From positions 62,001 to 126,000 of the forward strand of contig SVIV01000002.1 in the NCBI GenBank assembly GCA_015069325.1: a stretch of DNA of 64,000 bases, read 5' to 3'. Under the pieces are notes generated by a model, which was given only the letters and a program-made list of their open reading frames with translations, searched no databases and was not told the origin of the DNA. Shown in pieces: positions 1 through 8,593 of the stretch (within the stretch, counting starts at the first letter, position 1; the number at the start of each line of letters is the position of its first letter). The position numbers and the translations under genes were made by a program. The stretch comes from Clostridiales bacterium. Lineage in GTDB: Bacteria > Bacillota > Clostridia > Christensenellales > UBA1242.

Positions 1-1
1 T

Positions 2-1498
2 GGCAAAGTTGAATACTTCGGCGATTCTATTGATATTGCATTTAAAGCACTAGCAAAGAAAGCTCATTGCTCAAAAAAAGGTATTGCAATGCTTGGTCAA
101 ATTCCATATGAATCAGAAAACCAATATTCCGCAATTTTCTTTGAACAAGACGGCAAGAAACAATGTTCCATCAAAGGTAGCATTGAAAAGGTTTTAGAAT
201 TTTCAAATTTTATGCAAATAAATGGAGAAAAAACAGCAATAAACAAAGAAAAAATATTAAAACAAAACGAATTACTTGCTAAGCGTGGCTACCGCGTAAT
301 CGCACTGGCAAGCGGAGAAATCAAGAAATCTTCTTTTAACGAAGACAATATTTCAAACCTAACTTTACTTGGTCTTGTGGGCTTTATCGACCCAATACGC
401 CCTGAATCTAAAGATGCAATACAAAATTGCAAAAGCGCAGGCATAAAAGTCATAATGATTACCGGCGATCACCCACTAACTGCATTATCTATTGCAAAAG
501 ATATTGACATCGCACAGAACGACACCCAAATCGCAACAGGACAAGATGTTGAATATTATTTTAATAAATCAGAATCTGAGTTCGATACTTTCATTAAAGG
601 GAAAACCGTATTCTCAAGAGTTACTCCTACTGACAAATTGCACATCGTTGAATCACTGAAAAGACAAGGCGAGTTTGTAGCAGTAACCGGCGACGGAGTA
701 AACGACTCACCTGCCATTAAATCCGCCCATATTGGCATTGCGATGGGCTCTGGCACCGATGTAAGCAAAGAAACCGCCGATATGATTATTCTCGACGACA
801 ATTTCAACTCAATAGTCAGCGGAATAAAAGAAGGAAGAACAGCCTATTCAAATATAAGAAAAACAACTTACTTTTTGCTTTCAGGCTCAATCGCAGAAGT
901 CCTATTTTTCATTCTAGCCTTAGTATTTGGGACAGCAACCCCCCTGCTCGCTATTCAACTTTTATGGTTAAACATAGTCACAAATGGATTGCAAGATATT
1001 GCCCTGTCTTTTGAAAAAGCAGAGCCAAGCATAATGCAAGACAAACCGCGCTCCACAAAAGAATCTTTATTCAGTAAATCTATGGCCTTTGAATCTAGCG
1101 TAATGGGCGGAATCATAGGAATTGTTGTATTTATATGTTGGCTGTTTTTAATCAATACCCAACCAATTGACATATCCCGCTCTCTCGTTATGACGCTTAT
1201 GGTATTCTTACAAAATTGGCACGCATTTAATTGCAGAAGCGAAAAACAATCAATTTTTAAAATTAACATATTCTCAAATTGGTTTTTCGCATTCTCTACA
1301 CTAGGTTCAATTGGACTTCAAATTTTATTTATGGAAGTTGACAGTTTAAGCCACCTGTTAGAACTTACAACTATCCCATATGATACATTACTAATTTTAT
1401 TAGGAGTTTCGCTTTCAATATTTATTCTTGGAGAACTCTTTAAAATATGTTTAAGACGTTTTGATAAAAGACAAACAAAAAAACCACTAGTTTCCTAG
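2..1498 (+). CDS. P-type (Ca2+-type) cation-transporting ATPase, C-terminal part
   Basis: Membrane pump that couples ATP hydrolysis to cation export. The reading frame is open from base 2, well before the listed ATG, so the gene starts upstream of the window; the phosphorylated DKTGT loop is not present here. Visible: the end of the nucleotide-binding domain (KGSIEKVLEFS, corresponding to the KGAPE motif), TGDHPLTA, the hinge TGDGVNDSPAIK, then a hydrophobic C-terminal membrane domain with several helices (including LLWLNIVTNG, typical of type II Ca2+/Na+ pumps). The family (type IIA/IIB) follows from these motifs; the transported ion is inference. The stop codon lies inside the downstream terminator stem. 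Confidence 0.93.
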   Translation, partial: GKVEYFGDSIDIAFKALAKKAHCSKKGIAMLGQIPYESENQYSAIFFEQDGKKQCSIKGSIEKVLEFSNFMQINGEKTAINKEKILKQNELLAKRGYRVIALASGEIKKSSFNEDNISNLTLLGLVGFIDPIRPESKDAIQNCKSAGIKVIMITGDHPLTALSIAKDIDIAQNDTQIATGQDVEYYFNKSESEFDTFIKGKTVFSRVTPTDKLHIVESLKRQGEFVAVTGDGVNDSPAIKSAHIGIAMGSGTDVSKETADMIILDDNFNSIVSGIKEGRTAYSNIRKTTYFLLSGSIAEVLFFILALVFGTATPLLAIQLLWLNIVTNGLQDIALSFEKAEPSIMQDKPRSTKESLFSKSMAFESSVMGGIIGIVVFICWLFLINTQPIDISRSLVMTLMVFLQNWHAFNCRSEKQSIFKINIFSNWFFAFSTLGSIGLQILFMEVDSLSHLLELTTIPYDTLLILLGVSLSIFILGELFKICLRRFDKRQTKKPLVS

Positions 1499-1511
1499 TG
1501 GTTTCTTTTTT
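1482..1511. terminator. Bidirectional rho-independent terminator
   Basis: A 9-bp perfect stem (AACCACTAG / CTAGTGGTT) with a 4-nt loop is flanked by a T-rich tract on the plus side and an A-run on the other side. It therefore serves both the plus-strand ATPase and the convergent small membrane protein. Confidence 0.85.
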
Positions 1512-1512
1512 A

Positions 1513-1737
1513 TTACATATTAAGCAAACGCAAAATTTTGCCATCTTTAATCATAAGCACAAGATCAATTACCCATAGGATAACGCCTAATCCGATGATA
1601 CGAATAATGCCAGCTACAAGTTTGCCTTCTTTGAATCTTGTGAGAGCACCTAAAATCCAAGCAGTCACAGGAATGATTGCAAGAATGATACTAATAAGTT
1701 TTCCAAGTCCAAAGTAATCTTTTCTTGATTTTGCCAT
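1513..1737 (-). CDS. Small two-helix membrane protein of unknown function
   Basis: A 74-residue protein with two hydrophobic segments (about residues 13-32 and 43-62) joined by a short charged loop (RFKEGK), and charged ends. I do not recognise a characterised family; the size and topology loosely recall Pmp3/TM2-type small membrane proteins. The start is secure: AGGAGGAAAGAA precedes the ATG, and a TTGTGT-17-TATAAT promoter lies just upstream. It is monocistronic between its own promoter and the shared terminator, which argues that it is a real gene. Function unknown. Confidence 0.75.
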   Translation of the reverse strand: MAKSRKDYFGLGKLISIILAIIPVTAWILGALTRFKEGKLVAGIIRIIGLGVILWVIDLVLMIKDGKILRLLNM

Positions 1738-1758
1738 ATTTCTTTCCTCCTACAATAA

Positions 1759-1787
1759 ATTATAATATAATTTTTAAAATAACACAA
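1759..1787 (-). promoter_or_regulatory. Sigma-A promoter of the small membrane protein
   Basis: On the minus strand, TTGTGT and a perfect TATAAT are separated by 17 bp, ending about 21 nt before the ATG. Confidence 0.65.
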
Positions 1788-1932
1788 GAAATTTGACATA
1801 TTTTTTTACATTATGTCTCTTTTTTAATATGCTTACCCCTTTTTTAATTTTCTTTTTCGAACTTTATCTATGATGAAATTTACAAGATAAAAGAGACTAG
1901 TATATACCGAAAGAATTCCCGAAAAAACAATA
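1788..1932. other. Intergenic, no gene seen
   Basis: AT-rich spacer between the small membrane gene promoter and the tRNA-Gly 3' end. I see no ORF with a ribosome binding site and no clear hairpin. Confidence 0.5.
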
Positions 1933-2006
1933 TGGAGCAGGCAACGGGAATCGGACCCGCAACCAACGCTTGGGAAGCGTTTATTTTACCACTAAACTAT
2001 GCCTGC
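1933..2006 (-). tRNA. tRNA-Gly (anticodon CCC)
   Basis: The minus strand folds as a 74-nt cloverleaf: acceptor GCAGGCA/TGCCTGC, T discriminator, and an encoded CCA. The anticodon stem AACGC/GCGTT closes the loop TTCCCAA, giving anticodon CCC, which reads GGG. The T-arm contains GGTCCGATTCC. A CCC-specific glycine tRNA usually accompanies a TCC isoacceptor elsewhere in the genome. Confidence 0.95.
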
Positions 2007-2160
2007 AGAATAATTTTATTTACACAATAATAATATCATACTTTATTCTATTTTGCAAATATTTTTAAACTTATTACTCTAAATTTTACTATAAAACTTT
2101 TTTACTGTCTTGTAACACAGAAATTACACCGCACATATAAAGTAAAATGGAGAAAATAAA

Positions 2161-2772
2161 ATGGCTAAATTTTTAAACAAAAAAACTTGTTATATTGGAA
2201 AAAATGTAACTTTGGGCAAAGATGTTGTCATTTATGAAAACAACCATATCGAAGGAAATGTTAATATTGGTGATAATACTATAATTTTGCCCGGCAACAC
2301 AATTGTAAACAGCACTATAGGAACAAACTGTAAAATACATAATAGTGTTATTGAAGAAAGCACAATTGAAAACAATGTTAATATTGGTCCATTTGCAAGA
2401 CTAAGACCCAACAGCATTATAAAATCAAATTGCAAAATTGGAAATTTTGTTGAAATAAAAAACAGCTTGCTTAAAGAAGGAACCAAAATCAGCCATCTAG
2501 CTTATGTTGGCGACTGCGAAATTGGCAAAAATTGCAATATAGGCTGTGGTGTAATTTTCGCAAATTATGATGGCAAAACTAAACACAAAACAACTGTCGG
2601 CGATCACGTTTTTATAGGAAGCAACTGCAATATCATCGCACCAGTCACCATCGAAAACGATTGCTATATTTGCGCAGGCACAACAATTACAAAAGATTGC
2701 AAACAAGCCGACTTTGTTATTGGCAGAGCAAAACAAGAAAGCAAGCCAAATGCGGCTAAAAAATATTGGTGA
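2161..2772 (+). CDS. Stand-alone GlmU-type acetyltransferase (left-handed beta-helix)
   Basis: Probable glucosamine-1-phosphate N-acetyltransferase, which makes GlcNAc-1-P for peptidoglycan precursors. The 203-residue protein is built of hexapeptide repeats and matches only the C-terminal half of GlmU: ARLRP (79-83), EIKN (98-101), SHLAYVGD (111-118) and ANYDGK (134-139) correspond to the known substrate and acetyl-CoA binding motifs. The N-terminal uridylyltransferase domain (about 230 residues in normal GlmU) is absent, and this is no truncation, since GGAG precedes the ATG and nothing coding lies upstream. It sits directly before glmM, whose product is its expected substrate. The uridylyltransferase must be encoded elsewhere, or the protein acetylates another sugar. 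Confidence 0.85.
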   Translation: MAKFLNKKTCYIGKNVTLGKDVVIYENNHIEGNVNIGDNTIILPGNTIVNSTIGTNCKIHNSVIEESTIENNVNIGPFARLRPNSIIKSNCKIGNFVEIKNSLLKEGTKISHLAYVGDCEIGKNCNIGCGVIFANYDGKTKHKTTVGDHVFIGSNCNIIAPVTIENDCYICAGTTITKDCKQADFVIGRAKQESKPNAAKKYW

Positions 2773-2777
2773 AACAT

Positions 2778-4076
2778 ATGGGAATTTATTTTGGAACAGA
2801 CGGAATTCGCGGACAATACGGAAAAGACATAAACCCTAAAATTGCATATAATTTAGGAAATTCTATTGCAAAACTGTGCAAAAACCGCAAAAAAATATTA
2901 ATTGGACGAGATACAAGAGCCAGCGGCGATGTTTTATTGCACGGTTTTGTAAGTGGAGTTTTATCTTACGGCATAGATATAATCGACGTTGGAATCACCC
3001 CTACTCCAGTCATCTCATACCTGACAAAAAAGCTTAACTTTGATTATGGCGTTGTGATTAGCGCCAGCCACAACCCAAGCAACCATAACGGGATTAAGAT
3101 ATTCAATCGCGAAGGATGCAAATTAGACGAAATCGAAGAATCTTCAATCGAAAAAAATTTAATTTACCCCACAGAAAAAATATCAAGGTTAGGAAAATAT
3201 TTTTACAAACCAAAACTTATCAAATTATATAAAAATGAAGTCTATTCGCACTTCAATAATTTGTCTGGTTTAAAAGTAGCTGTAGATTGCGCAAACGGAG
3301 CAACAAGTAAACTCGCAAAAGAACTTTTTACTAAATGCAGAGCCACAGTTTTGGCAATCAACACGTCAACAAATGGTAAAAAAATTAACAAAAACTGCGG
3401 GGCACTCTTCCCTGAAAAAATCTCAAATCTCACAACAAAACTCAACTGTGATATAGGCTTCTCTTTTGATGGAGATGGGGATAGAATTATCGCTTGTGAT
3501 GAAAAAGGAAAAATTCTTGATGGAGACGACATTTTATTTCTTTTAAGCGATCAATTTAAAGCCCCAAAAGTCGTCGGAACAATCACATCAAACAAGGGAC
3601 TCGAACTCGCTTTAAAAGAAAAAAATATAGAATTTTTTAGGGCTGACGTTGGCGACAAAAATGTCCGTTTGATGATGCAAAAACAAAGCGCCTTTTTAGG
3701 CGGAGAAACGTGTGGACATATCATCAATTCACAATTCTCTAATTCAGGCGATGGCATATTAACTGCACTCTCAATTGCACAACACCTAAAAACAAATCAA
3801 ACAAAATTATCGCAAATGACAACATTTAAAAAATTTCCGCAAGTTTGCAAAAATGTATCCGTTTCAGATAAACAAAAAATATTATCTTCACCCCCACTGC
3901 AAAAATACCTTTCTGAGAAAGAAAACGTCATTCAAACGAGCGGTCGCATCGTTGTGCGAGCCAGCGGAACAGAGAACAAAATTAGAATTATGTGCGAACA
4001 TCAAAATCCAACCGAAGCACAAAAAATCACCGACGAAATATCGGCGATTTTAGGTAATTTAGATAAAAATGATTAA
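2778..4076 (+). CDS. glmM: Phosphoglucosamine mutase
   Basis: Interconverts glucosamine-6-phosphate and glucosamine-1-phosphate in UDP-GlcNAc synthesis. Domain 1 carries the phosphoserine loop SASHNP (about 95-100), the metal loop is DGDGDR (231-236), the sugar-binding motif is GGETCGH, and the C-terminal phosphate-binding loop is RASGTEN. At 432 residues it is near family length (about 445-450). The ORF track begins at a TTG (2766) inside the preceding gene; the ATG at 2778, which gives the canonical N-terminus MGIYFGTDGIRG, is preferred. It starts 5 nt after the stop of the GlmU-like gene, so the two are probably co-translated. Confidence 0.95.
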   Translation: MGIYFGTDGIRGQYGKDINPKIAYNLGNSIAKLCKNRKKILIGRDTRASGDVLLHGFVSGVLSYGIDIIDVGITPTPVISYLTKKLNFDYGVVISASHNPSNHNGIKIFNREGCKLDEIEESSIEKNLIYPTEKISRLGKYFYKPKLIKLYKNEVYSHFNNLSGLKVAVDCANGATSKLAKELFTKCRATVLAINTSTNGKKINKNCGALFPEKISNLTTKLNCDIGFSFDGDGDRIIACDEKGKILDGDDILFLLSDQFKAPKVVGTITSNKGLELALKEKNIEFFRADVGDKNVRLMMQKQSAFLGGETCGHIINSQFSNSGDGILTALSIAQHLKTNQTKLSQMTTFKKFPQVCKNVSVSDKQKILSSPPLQKYLSEKENVIQTSGRIVVRASGTENKIRIMCEHQNPTEAQKITDEISAILGNLDKND

Positions 4077-4098
4077 AAAATCAATTTTTTCTTAATTT

Positions 4099-5874
4099 TT
4101 ATGTGTTTTTCCACCGTTTTAGTATATTTTTTAAATAGTCGAAGCATTTTTCAAAAGTCGATTCTAGAGTCACATCGCAACCAGATTCTTTCAAAATAGC
4201 CATCGGTGTATCTTTGCCACCAGCAGACAAAAACTTAAAATAATCCTCCACTGCACCTTTCTCATTTGACAAGATTCTGTTTACAAAACTTATCGCACAT
4301 ATCATCCCAGTGGCATATTTGTAAACATAAAACGCGGTGAAAAAATGTGGTATTCTTGCCCATTCATATTTTATTTCATCTATCAGTTTAACATCTTTGC
4401 CAAAATATTTTTCAACTAATTTATAATATTCATTGCAAAGTTTATCCTTTGTAAGCGGCACACCTTTTTCGTGAAGAGAGTGTGCTTTTTCTTCGAATTC
4501 AGCAAACATCGTTTGGCGAAAAATAGTGCTTTTTACATCATCAAAAATTTTGTTGTATATGGCTTTTTTCTCCAACATAGTTTTAGAATTATTAAGTAAA
4601 TAATTTGCAAGCAACATCTCATTCGTTATACTAGCAATCTCCGCCAAGAATATTGTATAACTTGCTTTAGATTTTGGTTGACTTAAACTTGAATAATGAT
4701 AATGCATTGCATGCCCTAGTTCGTGCGCCAATGTAAACACGTCATCAAGTTCCCCTTCAAAATTTGTAAGAACATATGGGTGAGACCGATAAATTGAACT
4801 TGCAAATGCACCAGATCTTTTATCTTTATTTGGATAGATATCAATCCATCTTTCATCTTTCGCTTGTTGCACCAAACAAACATACTCTTCGCCCAATGGA
4901 GCAACTGCTTTTTTGATTATTTCAATAGCTTCATCAAAAGTATATTCTTTGTTTTCAGCATCTTCAATAAACTGAGCTTGCGTATCATAAATATAAAAAT
5001 CATCAAGCTTCATTTCTTTTTGTTTAAATTTAAAATAATCAAACAATAGCGGCAAATTTTTCTCGACCATATCAATCAACGTATGGTAAACTTTTGGCTC
5101 TACTTCTTCATTTTCCAAAGCAGACTCAAGCGCACTACTATATTTTCTGATTTTAGAAAAATAACAATTCGCTTTCACTTCACTTATATAATTTGAAGCA
5201 AGCATATTTATATGCTTACCAAACTGCCCGTTCAAAGCAATCATTGCATTTTTTCGCAACGCTCGATCCTGACTTCGAACATACTTCCCATAAAGAGAAT
5301 GACTCAAGGGATATTTCTCTCCCAAAGAATTTTCTATTTCCCCAAAGCTCAGATCAACGTCAGAAAGTTTTTCCATATTCTCGGAAAAACCACCCAAGAA
5401 ATCCATTCCTGCAAGAAGCTGTTCTTCTTTCTCAGACAAAATGTGTTTCTTTTCCTCTTTAATGTCTTTAAACATTTTATCATAATTTTTAAATTTTTCA
5501 TCAGCAATTATATCGTCTAAAAATTCATCTGAAAGAGAATGAAGTTCGCTAGTAATAAAAGCAGTATCATAAGAAAACTGACTAAACACATTTGAAATAG
5601 TTTCACACATTTCATTTGCCGAATTATCACTTAAAACTTCACAAGACTTTAAACTGCAATACTGATAAATACTTTCAATTTCATTTGAAACCTTTTCGTC
5701 AAAACAAAGATAATCCCAAAGAACATCTTTATCATTAAGCTTACCTTTATACTCTTGAAATTTAGGCAACTGCCCTTTTATTTTTTCAAGCCTTTGATAA
5801 AACATTTCGTCATTTTCACAAAGGGGAGACAAATCCCATTTATATTGCCCTTCAATTTCTGATCTTAATTTCAT
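4099..5874 (-). CDS. pepF: Oligoendopeptidase F (M3B zinc metallopeptidase)
   Basis: Cytoplasmic zinc endopeptidase that trims oligopeptides. The 591 residues match the family length (about 600). The zinc site AHELGHAMHYHYSS gives HExxH, and the third ligand Glu follows about 25 residues later in FLAEIASITNE, as in M3 peptidases. AGGAG precedes the ATG. It is the last gene of a run with the RluA-type synthase (8-nt gap) and the methyltransferase. It converges with glmM across a 22-nt spacer in which I see only a weak A/T hairpin. No signal peptide, consistent with an intracellular enzyme. Confidence 0.93.
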   Translation of the reverse strand: MKLRSEIEGQYKWDLSPLCENDEMFYQRLEKIKGQLPKFQEYKGKLNDKDVLWDYLCFDEKVSNEIESIYQYCSLKSCEVLSDNSANEMCETISNVFSQFSYDTAFITSELHSLSDEFLDDIIADEKFKNYDKMFKDIKEEKKHILSEKEEQLLAGMDFLGGFSENMEKLSDVDLSFGEIENSLGEKYPLSHSLYGKYVRSQDRALRKNAMIALNGQFGKHINMLASNYISEVKANCYFSKIRKYSSALESALENEEVEPKVYHTLIDMVEKNLPLLFDYFKFKQKEMKLDDFYIYDTQAQFIEDAENKEYTFDEAIEIIKKAVAPLGEEYVCLVQQAKDERWIDIYPNKDKRSGAFASSIYRSHPYVLTNFEGELDDVFTLAHELGHAMHYHYSSLSQPKSKASYTIFLAEIASITNEMLLANYLLNNSKTMLEKKAIYNKIFDDVKSTIFRQTMFAEFEEKAHSLHEKGVPLTKDKLCNEYYKLVEKYFGKDVKLIDEIKYEWARIPHFFTAFYVYKYATGMICAISFVNRILSNEKGAVEDYFKFLSAGGKDTPMAILKESGCDVTLESTFEKCFDYLKNILKRWKNT

Positions 5875-5882
5875 TAATTCTC

Positions 5883-6581
5883 CTATCTAAGAAAATACTT
5901 GTCAATATAAAAATTTGACCAAGGCTTTTTATCGCTGTCCGGTGGACACGCAAAAGTCATTTTTTGTTTTGTTGTTGGATGCGTAAATTCTAGACGGCCA
6001 GCCCATAACCCAAGAGTCTTTGATGCTCTTGTTTTTTCTTTTCCGTATTTATTATCCCCATACAACGGACAATTAATTCCTGCAAGTTGAACCCTGATTT
6101 GATGCCCCCTACCAGTAAGTGGCTTTACTTCTAAGAGAGCATCTTCTCCTTCGATTTGAAGCACTTTATAGTCAAGCTCTGCTTTTTTTGAGTTTTTTTC
6201 TGAAATTGGCACTATTTTTACAATATTTTCTTTTTCATCCTTCTTTAAATTATGCACAAGATGGTCTTGCTTCGCCTGTGGAACTTTTGAAGTAACAGCA
6301 TAATAAACTTTATTCATTGTCTTCTCCTTAAATTGCTCACAAAGTCTTCCTGCTGCTTTTGACGTGCGAGCAAAAACCATTACTCCACCTGTTGGACGAT
6401 CAAGCCTATGGACAAGCCCAATGAACGCTTCTCCTTCTTTATTATATTTTTCCTTAACATATTCCTTAACCATTGTAAGCATATCTTTATCGCCAGATTC
6501 ATCTTCTTGAGTTGGCACATTATGCGGTTTTACCACAACTATAATGTGATTATCTTCATATAAAACATTTAATTTTTCCAT
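5883..6581 (-). CDS. RluA-family RNA pseudouridine synthase
   Basis: Converts uridine to pseudouridine in rRNA or tRNA. The catalytic motif HRLDRPTGG places the nucleophilic Asp at about residue 61; RTSKAAGRL and the late GRGHQIRVQLA motif are also family hallmarks. No S4 domain precedes the catalytic domain, so it is the short single-domain form. The track starts at 6605, but AAGGGG sits just ahead of the ATG at 6581 (MEKLNVLYED), which I prefer, giving 232 residues. It overlaps the methyltransferase stop by 13 nt, indicating translational coupling. The target uridine cannot be assigned from sequence. Confidence 0.9.
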   Translation of the reverse strand: MEKLNVLYEDNHIIVVVKPHNVPTQEDESGDKDMLTMVKEYVKEKYNKEGEAFIGLVHRLDRPTGGVMVFARTSKAAGRLCEQFKEKTMNKVYYAVTSKVPQAKQDHLVHNLKKDEKENIVKIVPISEKNSKKAELDYKVLQIEGEDALLEVKPLTGRGHQIRVQLAGINCPLYGDNKYGKEKTRASKTLGLWAGRLEFTHPTTKQKMTFACPPDSDKKPWSNFYIDKYFLR

Positions 6582-7420
6582 AATTTCAATCCCCTTGCCC
6601 CACAAGGAAGCACAATTTTTTCATCAGTAGGAAGCCCTATTTCGTCAGCATCAATACCACCTTCGCCAAACACAAGAGTCAGTATATTTGAAAGAACACT
6701 TGCTTGAAGCCCGGTCGTATAAGATGATATCAACACAAATAACGGATCATCTGAAAGAACTTCTTTTGTAAGCTTCACAAAATCAAACAGGTTGTCTTCA
6801 AGCTTCCACATTTCACCATTTGTCCCCCTACCATAACTAGGTGGATCCATAATGATTGCGTCATAACGATTACCCCTTCTGATTTCTCTTTCTATAAATT
6901 TTTTACAGTCATCGATGATATAACGAATGTTATCTATTCCGTTTGCAAGAGCATTTTCTTTTGCCCTTTCAACCATACCTTTGCTTGCGTCAACGTGAGT
7001 AACTTTTGCCCCTGCTTTTGCACAAACAACGCTCGCACCACCAGTATAAGCAAAAAGGTTTAAAACCTTAATTTCTCTTCCACTATCTTTGATGGCTTTT
7101 GTCATATCATTCCAGTTTACTGCCTGTTCCGGAAAAAGCCCAGTATGCTTAAAGCCCATTGGTTTAATAATAAAATTTATTCCATTCCACGAAATCTTCC
7201 ACTCTTCCGGAACACGTGAAAGAAATTTCCATTGACCACCACCTGAATTTGAACGAATATAATGTCCATCAAGCCCTTTGTAAGCAGACATTTTGATTCC
7301 ACTATGCCAAATAACTTGTGGGTCAGGTCTTAATAAAGTGTATTTACCCCATTTTTCCAACTTTTCCCCATCACCAGTAGCAATTACTCTGTAATCTTCC
7401 CAATCCTTTGCAATTTTCAT
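6569..7420 (-). CDS. Class I SAM-dependent RNA methyltransferase (COG1092-like)
   Basis: A 283-residue Rossmann-fold methyltransferase. VLNLFAYTGGASV is the SAM-binding motif I, HVDASKGMVERAKENA is motif II, and DPPSYGRG is the catalytic motif IV seen in RlmI/RlmK-type rRNA methyltransferases. It lacks the N-terminal PUA domain of RlmI and is shorter than RlmI (about 396). It heads an operon with a pseudouridine synthase, supporting an RNA target; rRNA is inference. AGGAG precedes the ATG. Confidence 0.85.
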   Translation of the reverse strand: MKIAKDWEDYRVIATGDGEKLEKWGKYTLLRPDPQVIWHSGIKMSAYKGLDGHYIRSNSGGGQWKFLSRVPEEWKISWNGINFIIKPMGFKHTGLFPEQAVNWNDMTKAIKDSGREIKVLNLFAYTGGASVVCAKAGAKVTHVDASKGMVERAKENALANGIDNIRYIIDDCKKFIEREIRRGNRYDAIIMDPPSYGRGTNGEMWKLEDNLFDFVKLTKEVLSDDPLFVLISSYTTGLQASVLSNILTLVFGEGGIDADEIGLPTDEKIVLPCGARGLKLWKN

Positions 7421-7510
7421 TCCATTCTCCTATGTAAAATAATATATCATATTTTGAAACAAAATTCAATTATAAATAATAAAAAAATAGATATTTTTAA
7501 AAAACCACTA

Positions 7511-7539
7511 TTGACAAAATTTACCCATTATTATATAAT
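7511..7539 (+). promoter_or_regulatory. Perfect consensus sigma-A promoter of the paralogue operon
   Basis: TTGACA and TATAAT are separated by exactly 17 bp, a full match to the housekeeping consensus. The predicted start is about 33 nt before the first ATG, which is preceded by AAGGAGAAAAATTT. No operator-like repeat is obvious, apart from the AT-rich TTATATAATTGATTATATAA immediately at the -10, which is dyad-like and could bind a repressor. Confidence 0.85.
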
Positions 7540-7578
7540 TGATTATATAATAAATTATTTAAAAAAGGAGAAAAATTT

Positions 7579-8016
7579 ATGGCACTTAATTACAGAAACA
7601 ACGGGAATGGGAATACAATCATTCCAAAGCTTGTTAAAAAGGACAACAAATATTACTATATGGACATTGATGGTTCTATCAGCGACGGATTCGTAAACGC
7701 AACAGTTTATGCTGGCGGATTTAGCTTGGTCAAAACAACTTCAAACAAAACATCTTTTCAATTTAGAGATATGCTTGGCAATCTCTCTTTAAAGAAAACA
7801 CAAGTGGGCAAAGACTTCTATGAATTTTGGAGACAAAATCTTGCATTCGAAGCACTAAAGCCTGAATATTTTGTAAATGATAAATTCTATAACGTTGTAA
7901 AAATGATTATGGTTGAAAGAGCAAAACCTTTAGCTCACTATCAAATTCAACGTTGCGACGAAAAAAGAGAATTAGGAATAAAACTCTTGATAGCTGCAAC
8001 TGAAAATAATAAATAA
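7579..8016 (+). CDS. Tandem paralogue 1 (unknown family, divergent and shortest)
   Basis: Unknown function; 145 residues, no signal peptide or membrane helix. First of five consecutive paralogues. It keeps the shared core in diverged form: an aromatic YYYMDIDG strand, AGGFSLVK (about 46-52), then QFRDMLGN (61-68) where the siblings have RDLLGR, followed by a helical segment ending YFVNDKFYNVVK. It lacks the charged helical extension and the TLDYLE-like tail of the siblings. AAGGAG precedes the ATG. The core resembles half of a WG-type repeat (aromatic-Asp-x-x-G, then GFAxV, then DLLG), but that is inference. The track ORF 7454-7696 in another frame is a shadow. Confidence 0.8.
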   Translation: MALNYRNNGNGNTIIPKLVKKDNKYYYMDIDGSISDGFVNATVYAGGFSLVKTTSNKTSFQFRDMLGNLSLKKTQVGKDFYEFWRQNLAFEALKPEYFVNDKFYNVVKMIMVERAKPLAHYQIQRCDEKRELGIKLLIAATENNK

Positions 8017-8035
8017 CATTTACAAAGGAATAACT

Positions 8036-8593
8036 ATGAAAAAATTAATTAGATATGGAATAGCAAGTCAATTTTTCTTCTTAGACGAAAACGGAAATAA
8101 AAGCGAACTTTTTCAATCTGCAACGGACTATAAATTGGGCTTTGCAATTGTTCACAAATCAAAAAACGATAAATCTCAATATAGGGATTTACTTGGAAGG
8201 CTTAGCGATAAACCTACTTCCAGCGGAATCTGCTTTTACAATTTCTGTTTAGATCAAGTTGTTCTTGAAGATATACCTTTAATTCATTTTTCAGACACTA
8301 TTTTTTGTGAAGGAATCAAAAAACAAATTGTTGAAAAACTAAAGAAAAAAGCCCTCAATGAATATAAATCTGGTTGCACTCTTGATAAAGAAAATTACGC
8401 CAAAATTTTAAACAAACAATTTGCATTTATTGAAAGAATGCACACTGAAGCATTAAAGTGCGAAAAACGTCAATTACTTAAAGCAGAAAAAGAAAAACAA
8501 AAAAATCTCTTACAAGAGCAAGAACAATCTACAAAGGAAAACTTAAGGAAGCAATCCTTAACAGAAACGCTTGACTACTTGGAGAATGTATAA
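8036..8593 (+). CDS. Tandem paralogue 2 (unknown family)
   Basis: Unknown function; 185 residues, soluble. The shared core reads FFFLDENG (13-20), LGFAIVHK (34-41), QYRDLLGRLSD (48-58), SSGICFYNF (62-70) and HFSDTIFCEGIK (84-95). Then comes a long charged, probably coiled-coil region (about 100-170, many K/E/Q) and the tail TETLDYLENV. AAAGGA lies before the ATG. The stop overlaps the next start by one base (TAATG), so it is coupled to paralogue 3. The invariant RDLLGR and HF-D-IFC-GIK blocks, spaced as in the siblings, show common descent by tandem duplication. Confidence 0.85.
   Translation: MKKLIRYGIASQFFFLDENGNKSELFQSATDYKLGFAIVHKSKNDKSQYRDLLGRLSDKPTSSGICFYNFCLDQVVLEDIPLIHFSDTIFCEGIKKQIVEKLKKKALNEYKSGCTLDKENYAKILNKQFAFIERMHTEALKCEKRQLLKAEKEKQKNLLQEQEQSTKENLRKQSLTETLDYLENV

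Noticed and set aside
4077-4098. Terminator between glmM and pepF
   Set aside because: Only an A/T-only stem is visible (AAAAAAT/ATTTTTT), too weak to call.
5193-5520. Plus-strand ORFs inside pepF
   Set aside because: Antisense shadows of a well-supported gene; no family features.
7454-7696. Plus-strand ORF overlapping the start of paralogue 1
   Set aside because: It is in another frame, covers the promoter and has no ribosome site; paralogue 1 at 7579 has AAGGAG and homology to its siblings.
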